A DNA stretch of 35,785 nucleotides from an uncultured Prevotellaceae bacterium (GTDB lineage Bacteria; Bacteroidota; Bacteroidia; Bacteroidales; Muribaculaceae), in contig ONOU01000026.1 in NCBI GenBank assembly GCA_900319525.1, forward strand, positions 1 through 35,785, given 5' to 3'. This document shows positions 15,752 to 23,379 of the stretch, piece by piece. The first letter of the stretch is position 1, and the number at the start of each line of letters is the position of its first letter. Both the position numbers and the translations under genes were made by a program. The notes under the pieces are model-generated. The model did not search any database. It worked only from the letters and a program-made list of their open reading frames with translations, and had not been told where the DNA came from.

Positions 15752-16969
15752 CTAGAAGCGGATACCCACGAGGGCTGTGAAGTCGAGCAGGGAACCAATG
15801 AAATAGTTCTTCTCGGACTTGTAGCGATGGAAGTCTCCATAGTTCTGCAGCCCCACAAAATATTTCTTGTGATTATAAATAGCTCCCATACGCACTCGCA
15901 TATTCACAGACCAGGCACTGGCGCGGTCCACGTTCTGTGTGGCAAGCAGATGGCGGTAACCCATATAGGGCGCTACCGTCAAGTTGAGGAGCCATTTTGT
16001 GCCTAGCACCCAGTTGTAGCCATAACCAGCCATCAGGCAATAGTCATTATAGAGAAAGTGAGGCATCTCCTGACCTGGCGGAATCTGATCCAGAACGAAT
16101 GGCGGGAACTCCTCCATGTTAATGCCCATGTCTCGGTGCTGCAGGCAGATGCCGGCAATGAACGAGCCGGCGCTACGCTTCTGGTACTTGGAGAAGCAGT
16201 AGGCGGCCGCCTGGGCATAACGGCGATTGTTGAAGAAGTAATAGGCTCTCATACCATATGCCTTGCGGTGGAACCCGCCAAATTCCCTAAGGGTCGCATT
16301 CCATTTCTCGCCGTCGGTTCTTCCTCTCACCCGCACAGTGACGGTACCTCGGTTCTCCATATAATAGGCCTCGGCTGCAAACCGTGCACAGGTAAAGGAG
16401 AAATCGACCTTGTTAGATACCTTCTCGCCATTTATCAGGTTGGTGATACCCAATGTATAGCCCACACTTACTGCCATAAACGATAGTTGGAGACCCATAT
16501 TAGCAGCCAGCTTGCTGCGCATGTCCACATGCATATTCTCGACTGATGGCTCACCCCGGTAATTATCGCTCCAGATGTTGGACTTGTAGATTAACTTCCA
16601 GTTCTTGCCTGTGCTCACCACATAGGATGTGTCGTAGCTGTTGAAAGTCTTGTCACCCCATTTATAGACCCTCCAGGCAAAACGCAGAAACTTGGGATAA
16701 TGGATGGTTTTGCCCGTCAAGTCCACTTTGCCATGTTTCATGGCCCGCCACCAGTAAGTACCGTCGCGGACGGTATCGTAAGGTTCATTCATCTTTTCCT
16801 CGATGCGGTCCTTAACGAGCTCCTTGACGTGCTCCTTAATTCTCTGGAACCTATTCATTTGGGCTGTCGAGTCGGCAGCCACCACCGTGTCAACCGGGAC
16901 ATCCTGTCCCCATGCGGCGATTGACATCAACGCAATGACGATAAACAATATGTGACGTGACATTCTCAT
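15752..16969 (-). CDS. DUF4421-family outer-membrane-type protein
   Basis: A 405-residue protein with a signal peptide (RHILFIVIALMSIAAWGQ, cut after about residue 21) and a repetitive, aromatic beta-rich body ending in a Phe (VGIRF), which fits an outer-membrane beta-barrel. The family assignment to DUF4421, a Bacteroidetes group of unknown function, is from recall of its pattern. A Lys/Glu-rich helical stretch (about 38-62) precedes the barrel. Two ATGs are possible, 16969 and 16963; a -7 box at 16978-16985 puts the transcript start within a few bases of the first. Divergent from threonine dehydrogenase and convergent with AraC (22-bp gap). Confidence 0.75.
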   Translation of the reverse strand: MRMSRHILFIVIALMSIAAWGQDVPVDTVVAADSTAQMNRFQRIKEHVKELVKDRIEEKMNEPYDTVRDGTYWWRAMKHGKVDLTGKTIHYPKFLRFAWRVYKWGDKTFNSYDTSYVVSTGKNWKLIYKSNIWSDNYRGEPSVENMHVDMRSKLAANMGLQLSFMAVSVGYTLGITNLINGEKVSNKVDFSFTCARFAAEAYYMENRGTVTVRVRGRTDGEKWNATLREFGGFHRKAYGMRAYYFFNNRRYAQAAAYCFSKYQKRSAGSFIAGICLQHRDMGINMEEFPPFVLDQIPPGQEMPHFLYNDYCLMAGYGYNWVLGTKWLLNLTVAPYMGYRHLLATQNVDRASAWSVNMRVRMGAIYNHKKYFVGLQNYGDFHRYKSEKNYFIGSLLDFTALVGIRF

Positions 16970-16977
16970 TGGCACCA

Positions 16978-16985
16978 CAAAGGTA
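16978..16985 (-). promoter_or_regulatory. Putative promoter (-7 box) of the DUF4421 gene
   Basis: The - strand reads TACCTTTG, then TGGTGCCA, then ATG. With initiation about 7 nt past the box, the leader would be 0-3 nt for ATG 16969 or about 8 nt for ATG 16963. This is a second candidate for a leaderless message. Confidence 0.5.
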
Positions 16986-17090
16986 ATACAAATCTTGCAA
17001 TCCTCTATCGCTATGGCCTGCACAAGTCTAGAGCCATAGGCATTCTGGCGCCGAATCACGAGACAGCTTAAAAAAATATCCGTATCAATA

Positions 17091-17121
17091 TTGCACAATT
17101 ATGAGAATTGGTGTATTTTTG
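17091..17121 (+). promoter_or_regulatory. Promoter of threonine dehydrogenase (-33 TTG, -7 TATTTTTG)
   Basis: TTG at 17091-17093, 20 bp, then TATTTTTG at 17114-17121: close to the Bacteroidetes primary-sigma consensus in sequence and spacing. The start would be near 17128, giving about a 42-nt leader before ATG 17170. Confidence 0.65.
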
Positions 17122-17169
17122 CCGCTTGATAAGACAACATAAACCTGAACATATTATAGAATTATTGTA

Positions 17170-18129
17170 ATGAAAAATATCCTGATCATCGGCTCGACAG
17201 GACAAATCGGTTCGGAGCTGACAATGAAGTTGAGAGGTATTTACACGGGCAACGTGGTTGCTGGTTATATTCCCGGAGCAGAGCCCAAAGGCGAATTGCT
17301 GGAGAGCGGCCCCTCGGAAATTGTTGACATCACCAACGCCCAGCAAATCGGAGCCGTTGTAGATAAGTACAACATCGACACCATCTATAACCTGGCAGCC
17401 CTGCTGAGTGCCGTTGCCGAGAACAAGCCCCAACTGGCTTGGCACATCGGCATCGACGGCCTGATGAACGTGCTGGAAGTATCGCGCGAGAAACACTGCG
17501 CCGTATTCACCCCCAGCAGCATCGGTTCGTTTGGTCCCAACGCGCCCAAGGACGGCACCCCTCAAGACACCATCCAGCAGCCACGCACGATGTACGGCGT
17601 GACCAAGGTAACCGGTGAGCTCTTGAGCAACTATTACGCCCTGAAGTTTGGCGTTGACACCCGCTCGGTACGCTTCCCCGGTCTGATCAGCTACGTAACA
17701 CCTCCGGGCGGCGGTACTACCGACTATGCCGTTGACATCTACTACAGTGCCGTTCAAGGCAAGAAGTTCACCTGCCCCATCGCCGCCGGCACCCTGATGG
17801 ACATGATGTATATGCCCGACGCCCTGCGCGCCGCCATCGAGATCATGGAAGCCGACCCGACGCGTCTTGTGCACCGCAACTCGTTCAACATCGCCTCAAT
17901 GAGCTTTGACCCAGATTGCATCTACCACAAGATCAAGGAGTATATTCCCGAATTTGAGATGGAATATGACGTTGACCCGCTGCGTCAAGGCATTGCCGAC
18001 AGCTGGCCCAACAAGCTGGACGACACCTGTGCCCGCATGGAGTGGGACTGGAAGCCCGAGTATGACCTTGACGCAATGACCAAGGACATGATTGAGAAAC
18101 TGCGCATCAAGTTCGGCATCAACAAGTAA
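17170..18129 (+). CDS. L-threonine 3-dehydrogenase, epimerase-like SDR type
   Basis: Cytoplasmic NAD-dependent enzyme that oxidises L-threonine to 2-amino-3-ketobutyrate. At 319 residues it belongs to the extended short-chain dehydrogenase (UDP-galactose epimerase-like) form, not the zinc-dependent E. coli Tdh. The NAD loop is GSTGQIG (8-14), the SDR catalytic pair is Tyr142 and Lys146 in MYGVTK, and the S-S-I-G-S-F-G-P strand (116-123) supplies the Ser. The segment PGLISYVTPPGGGTTDYA is characteristic of the threonine-dehydrogenase clade. Its product is the substrate of the CoA ligase at 27575. A small lipoprotein gene follows after 12 bp, probably in the same transcript. Confidence 0.92.
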   Translation: MKNILIIGSTGQIGSELTMKLRGIYTGNVVAGYIPGAEPKGELLESGPSEIVDITNAQQIGAVVDKYNIDTIYNLAALLSAVAENKPQLAWHIGIDGLMNVLEVSREKHCAVFTPSSIGSFGPNAPKDGTPQDTIQQPRTMYGVTKVTGELLSNYYALKFGVDTRSVRFPGLISYVTPPGGGTTDYAVDIYYSAVQGKKFTCPIAAGTLMDMMYMPDALRAAIEIMEADPTRLVHRNSFNIASMSFDPDCIYHKIKEYIPEFEMEYDVDPLRQGIADSWPNKLDDTCARMEWDWKPEYDLDAMTKDMIEKLRIKFGINK

Positions 18130-18141
18130 AGCATCTCCTGA

Positions 18142-18498
18142 ATGAGACGATTGCTCCTAGCCCTGTGTGGTGCCGCTTGCCTGTTGTTGAGCGGATGCTC
18201 AGACAACAGCTACAAACTGGCCAAGGACTATGCGACGCGGGACACCTTTGGCTTCATGGTGTTCGTCAGCGAGTCTGGCAAGCAGTATGATGACCTGTGG
18301 GTCAACATATCAGGGCTGGACAAGACATTCCAGGCCTCGACCGCACAAATAATTGACGGGAAAGTCGTGGGCATGCGATACGGAGCGCAGCAAGGCACCC
18401 GCCAGGTAATGATTCGCCAGAAGAACGAGCGGCTGCTCTATCAAGACATCATTACCCTGCGCGCCGGCGAGGACACAATCATCAAGTTCAAGGACTGA
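18142..18498 (+). CDS. Small lipoprotein of unknown function
   Basis: A 118-residue product with a lipoprotein signal peptide and lipobox LSGC (Cys19). The rest is a compact beta-rich domain (strands such as FGFMVFV, VVGMRYG, RQVMIRQ, EDTIIKFK) that I do not recognise. SDNS after the Cys lacks the usual acidic surface signal, so it may stay periplasmic. It starts 12 bp after the threonine dehydrogenase stop and ends at a terminator, so the pair is likely one operon, though no functional link is apparent. Confidence 0.75.
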   Translation: MRRLLLALCGAACLLLSGCSDNSYKLAKDYATRDTFGFMVFVSESGKQYDDLWVNISGLDKTFQASTAQIIDGKVVGMRYGAQQGTRQVMIRQKNERLLYQDIITLRAGEDTIIKFKD

Positions 18499-18524
18499 TT
18501 CAACATCCAGACAACATTAAATTA

Positions 18525-18563
18525 AACAAGGGATAGCCCAATGGTTGTCCCTTGTTCGTTTTA
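18525..18563 (+). terminator. Terminator after the small lipoprotein
   Basis: AACAAGGGA (18525-18533) pairs perfectly with TCCCTTGTT (18548-18556), followed by CGTTTTATC. It closes the threonine dehydrogenase-lipoprotein unit and faces the convergent glycosylase-like gene. Confidence 0.75.
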
Positions 18564-18592
18564 TCCATTAAGTCAATAAGCACACACGAATT

Positions 18593-19627
18593 TCATTTAC
18601 ATTGAAAATTCCTGTATCGTGCCCATTCTTGCTGCAAGTCGGTCTCATGGTCACCCAGGAAGAATTCCATCAGATTCCCCTGCTTGAACGGTGCCCAGTT
18701 GCCGCAGATCATGCCATCATGGGCAATGACCGGCTGGAAGATGCCACTATTGTTGTGTGCCCGATGACGATAGTCTGGCGAGAGAACGATGTCACGACTC
18801 TTGTAACTGATAAGGTACTCGTCGTAAGGCGGAATGAGATGGTAACGGTCCTTGCGGAATCCTCGCGTACGGCAATCCTCGGTCAAATAGAATTCACGGC
18901 CTTGCCACCGCACCATGTGAATGGCATCGCCCATCATTGCGATGCCACGACGGCAGTCGCCGATATTGAGCCCCGACCACCACACGAAGTCCTCGAGTGT
19001 AGCGGGCTGGCGGCTATTGAAATACTTGCGCGTCAACATCAACAGAGCCTCGTCCCTGTCAAAACGAGTTTGAGGTCCCATCTTAACGCTCACGAGTGAA
19101 TAGGAAGCCTTCATGGGCAGCAGTTCACCGCTACACAGTGTGCCCGTCAACTCGGCCATGCGCAGGTGATAGGACAAGCGGTGCTCATCCATGGTGATGC
19201 CTCTCATGGCAAGGGCTTGCACAAAATCCTCCTTCACCGCGCTGCCCTTGTCGTCAACCGTCTGGACAAGAATCTCACGGATACGCGCCGCTTCTTCATC
19301 GCCGATGCTGACGCGATTGCTGTGCATCCAACCCTGAATAACCGCGAGGGCCTTGGGGGCACACAGCTGGAGCAGTGGCCAATAATCCTCGGCTGCCACA
19401 AGCTGCCATGTTCCACGCATCAAGTGCAGCCTGACAATCAGACCGCTATCAAACGCCTGCTTGAATGCTTTTAACGACGGTTTGCGGGTGCGCATAGCCA
19501 CACCCCAACGCATCATGCGGTATTCCTGAGCCTGAATGGCGCCCATGTGAGCTACCACATCGGCAGGATCGCTGAATTGGGGGCTGATGAGTTGCTGGTT
19601 AAGCAGCCGCAGGGCTATCGGATTCAT
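18593..19627 (-). CDS. Winged-helix DNA glycosylase-like protein (HTH_42 / AlkZ family)
   Basis: A 344-residue protein of the HTH_42 family, which includes the bacterial DNA glycosylases AlkZ and AlkX (YcaQ) that unhook interstrand crosslinks and remove bulky alkylated bases. The N-terminal IQAQE (Gln32 and Gln34) matches the catalytic Q-x-Q motif of AlkZ. Other family signs are LHLMRGTWQLVAAEDYWPLL and the C-terminal IPPYDEYLISYKSRD. No signal peptide. It follows the Sir2 gene by 18 bp on the same strand and is likely co-transcribed. Whether it acts on crosslinks or on monoadducts cannot be told. Confidence 0.82.
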   Translation of the reverse strand: MNPIALRLLNQQLISPQFSDPADVVAHMGAIQAQEYRMMRWGVAMRTRKPSLKAFKQAFDSGLIVRLHLMRGTWQLVAAEDYWPLLQLCAPKALAVIQGWMHSNRVSIGDEEAARIREILVQTVDDKGSAVKEDFVQALAMRGITMDEHRLSYHLRMAELTGTLCSGELLPMKASYSLVSVKMGPQTRFDRDEALLMLTRKYFNSRQPATLEDFVWWSGLNIGDCRRGIAMMGDAIHMVRWQGREFYLTEDCRTRGFRKDRYHLIPPYDEYLISYKSRDIVLSPDYRHRAHNNSGIFQPVIAHDGMICGNWAPFKQGNLMEFFLGDHETDLQQEWARYRNFQCK

Positions 19628-19645
19628 CGGTCACCAGGCTAACAA

Positions 19646-20350
19646 TCAGCTACGCAGGATGTCGATAAGGTCGGCAACGCCTTGTGTAGCGGGCTTTTTG
19701 ATGACATGGACCCAATCGGGCACCGAGGCCGGGTTGGGATCGATGTAGTAGATGGGCACTCCACGCTTGACATACTGGATGAGCGCGGCGGCAGGATAAA
19801 CCACCAAGGAAGTGCCGATGACGACAAAGATGTCGGCGTCATGGGCCAGTTGTGCCGCATCTTCCATATTGGGCACAGCCTCGCCAAAGAAGACGATGTG
19901 AGGCCGGACAGGGTCACCATAGGGGTCACGGGTGTCCACACTGGTCTCGATGCCCTTGTCGCTCAAGTCGTCGCAGGGCAAGGTGTAGAGACGGTCTTCA
20001 CGACGCAACGAGCGCACCTTCATCAACTCGCCATGCAGGTGCAGCACGCTGGAACTGCCGGCACGCTCGTGCAGGTCATCCACGTTCTGGGTGATGACGC
20101 GCACGTCAAAGTCCTTCTCCAGTTCCACCAGCCCCAGATGAGCTGCATTGGGCTGAGCACCCAGCAGTTGGGCACGACGCTCGTTATAGAACTTGTGGAT
20201 GAGTGACGGGTTACGCAGGAAGCCCTCATGGCTTGCCACATCCATCACGGGATAATTCTCCCACAGACCATCGGCATCACGAAAGGTCTTAATGCCACTC
20301 TCGGCGCTGATGCCCGCTCCCGATGAGATTACTAATTTCTTCTTGCTCAT
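19646..20350 (-). CDS. Sir2-family NAD-dependent protein deacylase (class III type)
   Basis: A 234-residue cytoplasmic sirtuin. NAD loop GAGISAES (11-18), TQNVDD (87-92) and catalytic His106 in LHGEL are present. Tyr55-x-x-Arg58 (FYNERR) is the acyl-pocket pair of SIRT5/CobB-like desuccinylases. The four zinc cysteines are missing: the insert between LHGELMKVR and PHIVFFGE contains only Cys126. From memory some Bacteroidetes homologues also lack them. Start set at MSKKKLV (20350); the frame extends 34 codons upstream through the promoter. First gene of an operon with the glycosylase-like gene and divergent from the FKBP operon. Confidence 0.92.
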   Translation of the reverse strand: MSKKKLVISSGAGISAESGIKTFRDADGLWENYPVMDVASHEGFLRNPSLIHKFYNERRAQLLGAQPNAAHLGLVELEKDFDVRVITQNVDDLHERAGSSSVLHLHGELMKVRSLRREDRLYTLPCDDLSDKGIETSVDTRDPYGDPVRPHIVFFGEAVPNMEDAAQLAHDADIFVVIGTSLVVYPAAALIQYVKRGVPIYYIDPNPASVPDWVHVIKKPATQGVADLIDILRS

Positions 20351-20402
20351 AGTTATATGCTTATTAAATACAATATCACTGGTTAACTCTTGAATGTGAT
20401 AG

Positions 20403-20410
20403 CAAAAATA
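20403..20410 (-). promoter_or_regulatory. Putative promoter (-7 box) of the Sir2 operon
   Basis: The - strand reads TATTTTTG followed by C, 53 bp before ATG 20350. With the + strand box at 20453-20460 it forms a compact divergent promoter pair for the Sir2 and FKBP operons. Confidence 0.5.
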
Positions 20411-20452
20411 GTAAATTTTTTCTAAAAAAGTACAGCCAATCACATAAATCAC

Positions 20453-20460
20453 TATCTTTG
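20453..20460 (+). promoter_or_regulatory. Putative promoter (-7 box) of the FKBP operon
   Basis: TATCTTTG followed by CACC matches the Bacteroidetes -7 box. The start would be near 20467, about 25 nt before ATG 20492. Confidence 0.55.
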
Positions 20461-20491
20461 CACCGTTTTTTACAAAAAAGAAGACTTTTCA

Positions 20492-21079
20492 ATGGATAAA
20501 CTGAGTTACGCATTAGGCTTGAGCATGGGTGGAAATTTCATTGGCTCAGGCATCAAGAAATTGGATATCAACGATTTCGCTGACGGCTTGAGAGCCATCT
20601 ATGAAGGAGCTGAGCAGAAAATGACCTTTGACGAGGCCAAACAGATCGTTACCGAATTCTTCACCAATCTGGAAAAACAAGGCGCAGAGCAGAATGAGCG
20701 CATGGGCCGTGAGTTCCTCGAGCAGAACAAGAATGCCGATGGCGTGAAAGTTACCGCCAGTGGGCTGCAGTACCAGGTTGTGAAAGAGGGCGATGGCTTG
20801 CAGCCTGGTCCCAATGACGTGGTTACCGTACACTATACCGGCAAGCTGATCGACGGCACCGTGTTTGACAGCAGCGTGGAACGCGGCGAGCCCGCCACCT
20901 TTGCTGTTGGGCAAGTGATTCCCGGTTGGGTCGAAGGACTGCAGCTGATGCGCGAGGGTGCTGCCTACAGGCTGTTTATCCCCTCCAATCTCGCCTATGG
21001 TCCCCATGGCACCGGCCCGATTCAGCCCAACTCGACGCTCATCTTTGACGTCCAGCTCATCAAGGTAGAAAAGAAATAA
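20492..21079 (+). CDS. FKBP-type peptidyl-prolyl isomerase, cytoplasmic form
   Basis: Prolyl isomerase of 195 residues. An N-terminal helical dimerisation domain (about 1-85, MDKLSYALGLSMGGNF typical of FklB/FkpA/Mip-like proteins) precedes the FKBP fold (about 88-193). The catalytic-domain signatures VTVHYTGKLIDGTVFDSS, VIPGWVEGLQLM and LAYGPHGTG are intact. There is no signal peptide, in contrast to the next two genes, so it should act in the cytoplasm. It is the first gene of three FKBP genes in a row; the next starts 18 bp after its stop. Confidence 0.93.
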   Translation: MDKLSYALGLSMGGNFIGSGIKKLDINDFADGLRAIYEGAEQKMTFDEAKQIVTEFFTNLEKQGAEQNERMGREFLEQNKNADGVKVTASGLQYQVVKEGDGLQPGPNDVVTVHYTGKLIDGTVFDSSVERGEPATFAVGQVIPGWVEGLQLMREGAAYRLFIPSNLAYGPHGTGPIQPNSTLIFDVQLIKVEKK

Positions 21080-21097
21080 CTAATATTTCAAGAGACA

Positions 21098-21622
21098 ATG
21101 AAGAAGTTTATCTTTATCGCACTGTCAGCGCTGCTCATGACCGGAATGGCAAGTTGCGGCGGCAACAGCACCTCGACCAGCGAGAGCACCGAGCAAGCTG
21201 CTCCCGAGTACGGCCAGCAGATCAAGGACAACAAGACCATCGGTCGTGAGTTCATGGAGCAGAATGCCAAGAACGACAGCGTTGTGCAAACCAAGAGCGG
21301 CCTCCAGTACATGGTACTGAAAGAGGGCACCGGTGCCAAGCCCGGTCCCACCGATGAGGTGACTGTTCACTATACCGGCCGCCTGCTGAACGGCACCGTG
21401 TTTGACAGCAGTGTTGACCGCGGCGAACCTGCCACGTTCCCTCTGGACAAAGTCATTCCGGGCTGGACCGAGGGTCTGCAACTGATGAGTGAAGGCGCAA
21501 AGTACCGCCTGTTCATTCCCAGTGAGCTGGCTTACGGTTCAAAGGGTGCCGGCGAACAGATCCTTCCCAACTCGACCCTTATCTTTGATGTCGAGTTGAT
21601 CAAGGTGAACAAGAAGGACTAA
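21098..21622 (+). CDS. FKBP-type peptidyl-prolyl isomerase lipoprotein (short)
   Basis: A 174-residue exported prolyl isomerase. Signal peptide with lipobox MASC (Cys20), then a short Ser/Thr/Glu-rich spacer, a remnant of the N-terminal helix (GREFMEQNAKNDS, like the first paralogue's last helix) and one FKBP domain (about 62-172). VTVHYTGRLLNGTVFDSS, VIPGWTEGLQLM and LAYGSKGAGEQI match the first gene closely, pointing to duplication followed by gain of a lipoprotein signal and loss of the dimerisation domain. The Gly-rich sequence after the Cys lacks a surface signal, so it probably faces the periplasm. Confidence 0.92.
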   Translation: MKKFIFIALSALLMTGMASCGGNSTSTSESTEQAAPEYGQQIKDNKTIGREFMEQNAKNDSVVQTKSGLQYMVLKEGTGAKPGPTDEVTVHYTGRLLNGTVFDSSVDRGEPATFPLDKVIPGWTEGLQLMSEGAKYRLFIPSELAYGSKGAGEQILPNSTLIFDVELIKVNKKD

Positions 21623-21677
21623 ACAATATTTTTTATAACAACATTCAATTCATTTAAAAAACTGGTTTTTTATTATT

Positions 21678-22556
21678 ATGAAGAAGATTTTAGCAATTGC
21701 AGCTGCCGGCCTGTTGGCCGTAGGTTTTGTAGGCTGCAACAGCAAGGCAGGTGGCAGCAACGAGGCTATGGACTCGTTGAGCATGGCATTTGGTGACCTG
21801 TATGGCGCCGGTATGGGCCAGCAGCTGCGCAGCATGGACTCCACCGTCAACATGGAGCAGGCCCTCAAGGGTATGGAGTACATCGCTAATGCTGACACCA
21901 GCAAGAACTTCATGGCCGGTCTGCAGATGGGTATGCAGATTGCCCAACTCTATGCAGGCATCGAGCAGCAGTGCGGTATGCCCATCAACAAGAGCCTCTT
22001 CATGAAGCACCTGCGTGACGCCATCATGAAGACCACTCCCATGGGTCAGGAAGAGATGATGGCCCTGCAGAGCAAGATTGAGCCTCTGCTGAACAAGGCT
22101 ATGGAGCAGTCTCCCAAGGCTATTGCCAACAAGAAGGCCGGTGAGGACTACATGGCAAAGCTCAAGAACGACAAGAACTACACCTTTACCAAGAGCGGTA
22201 TCGCCTACAAGGTGATCAAAGCCGGTGAGGGCAAGAACTTCAGCGACAGCGACGTCGTTAAGGTGAACTACGTAGGTCGCCACATCGACGGTACCGAGTT
22301 TGACAAGAGCGGTGAGAACCCCGTGCCCTTCAACCTGAAGCAAGTCATCCCCGGCTTCGCCGAGATGATCCAGCTCATGAAGCCCGGCAGCAAGGTAACC
22401 GTTGTTATCCCCGGTGAACTCGCTTACGGTCCTCAGGGCAATCGCGGCATCGAGCCCAACGAGACCCTGATTTTTGACATCGAGACCCTCGGTGTACAGG
22501 ATCCCAACGAGCAGCCCGCTCGTCCCCAGATGCCTGTCCGTCCCATGAAGAAGTAA
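21678..22556 (+). CDS. FKBP-type peptidyl-prolyl isomerase lipoprotein (long)
   Basis: A 292-residue exported prolyl isomerase. Lipobox FVGC (Cys20), a Met-rich helical N-terminal domain (about 30-160; this corresponds to the FKBP_N dimerisation region of Mip/FkpA) and an FKBP domain (about 165-275), followed by a Pro-rich tail (QPARPQMPVRP). The domain is more diverged than in the other two: VKVNYVGRHIDGTEFDKS, VIPGFAEMIQLM and LAYGPQGNRGI. Trp of the canonical pocket motif (PGW) is Phe here. Last gene of the three-gene FKBP unit, 55 bp after the second, closed by a strong terminator. Confidence 0.92.
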   Translation: MKKILAIAAAGLLAVGFVGCNSKAGGSNEAMDSLSMAFGDLYGAGMGQQLRSMDSTVNMEQALKGMEYIANADTSKNFMAGLQMGMQIAQLYAGIEQQCGMPINKSLFMKHLRDAIMKTTPMGQEEMMALQSKIEPLLNKAMEQSPKAIANKKAGEDYMAKLKNDKNYTFTKSGIAYKVIKAGEGKNFSDSDVVKVNYVGRHIDGTEFDKSGENPVPFNLKQVIPGFAEMIQLMKPGSKVTVVIPGELAYGPQGNRGIEPNETLIFDIETLGVQDPNEQPARPQMPVRPMKK

Positions 22557-22578
22557 TCAAGACGGCATAGAAACAACG

Positions 22579-22618
22579 ATCCGCCCTGGGCTTGAGGCCT
22601 GGGGCGGATTTCTTTCTT
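22579..22618 (+). terminator. Terminator of the FKBP operon
   Basis: ATCCGCCC (22579-22586) pairs perfectly with GGGCGGAT (22602-22609), followed by TTCTTTCTT. It lies 22 bp after the last FKBP stop. Confidence 0.8.
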
Positions 22619-22674
22619 ATTCAAGTTTTGATGTGTTTACCGCTTCAGAAACTTAAAATTCCTATTTCACAACA

Positions 22675-23373
22675 CTATAGCCACAGGAGGAAGTCCTCGC
22701 GCTGCAACTTGGGGTTAGGCAAGAGGATAGCGATTTTTCCATTGGTATAGGTCTGTCCTTTGTCCATGAGGGCACAGGCCGACTCATAAGAGCCACGCAT
22801 TGCCTCATTGTGGTGCAGGTTGCGCATCACCATCACTGTTCCAGAGTCTATCAGCCGCTTGATTGCGGCCTGGTCAACAGGCACGTTAATGAGTGCCAAT
22901 GCAGGCTTTCCGGCTGTTGATGCCTGGAGAAATTCATCCACGGCCACCGCTAGGTCATCATAGCACTCGATACGGTCAAGCTGACTCTGCAGGACGCGCA
23001 CGGCGAGAGCCTTTTGCTCCAATTGGGCATCATAGAGATAGAGGCGGCTCGTGCGGCACACCTCCAGCATGGTGACAGTCTCGATGCCTGTGGCCGCCCC
23101 CACTTGCAGGATGCGGGGCGGATTGAAGAAATTTGTCACCCGGAACAGCAACCGAGCCTCCCGCTCATCGATCAGGTCCATTTCCCGGCGCTCGCGACTA
23201 GTAGTGGATGCCTTGATGGTGTCTATCAGCTGGTGGATGTCCTCATAGGCATAGTAGGGCAAAGGCTGACGCCACACGTGACGCACAAACCGGTAAGCAT
23301 AGGGAGAATGTATGCCGAAGCCGCTACTGTGGTGGTAGCGGCTCCATGCGGTCCAATATCTTTTCCAGGACAT
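22675..23373 (-). CDS. Class I SAM-dependent methyltransferase-like protein
   Basis: A 232-residue cytoplasmic protein. The segment ILQVGAATGIETVTML (about 88-103) is the SAM-binding motif I of the Rossmann methyltransferase fold, and the following LYLYDAQLE has an acidic residue at the end of strand 2. N-terminal GFGIHSPYAYRF is a feature of a Bacteroidales family I know only as SAM-dependent methyltransferase; the substrate is unknown. It starts 6 bp after the YfhO stop codon and is clearly translated from the same message. Confidence 0.78.
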   Translation of the reverse strand: MSWKRYWTAWSRYHHSSGFGIHSPYAYRFVRHVWRQPLPYYAYEDIHQLIDTIKASTTSRERREMDLIDEREARLLFRVTNFFNPPRILQVGAATGIETVTMLEVCRTSRLYLYDAQLEQKALAVRVLQSQLDRIECYDDLAVAVDEFLQASTAGKPALALINVPVDQAAIKRLIDSGTVMVMRNLHHNEAMRGSYESACALMDKGQTYTNGKIAILLPNPKLQREDFLLWL

Positions 23374-23379
23374 CAGGCT

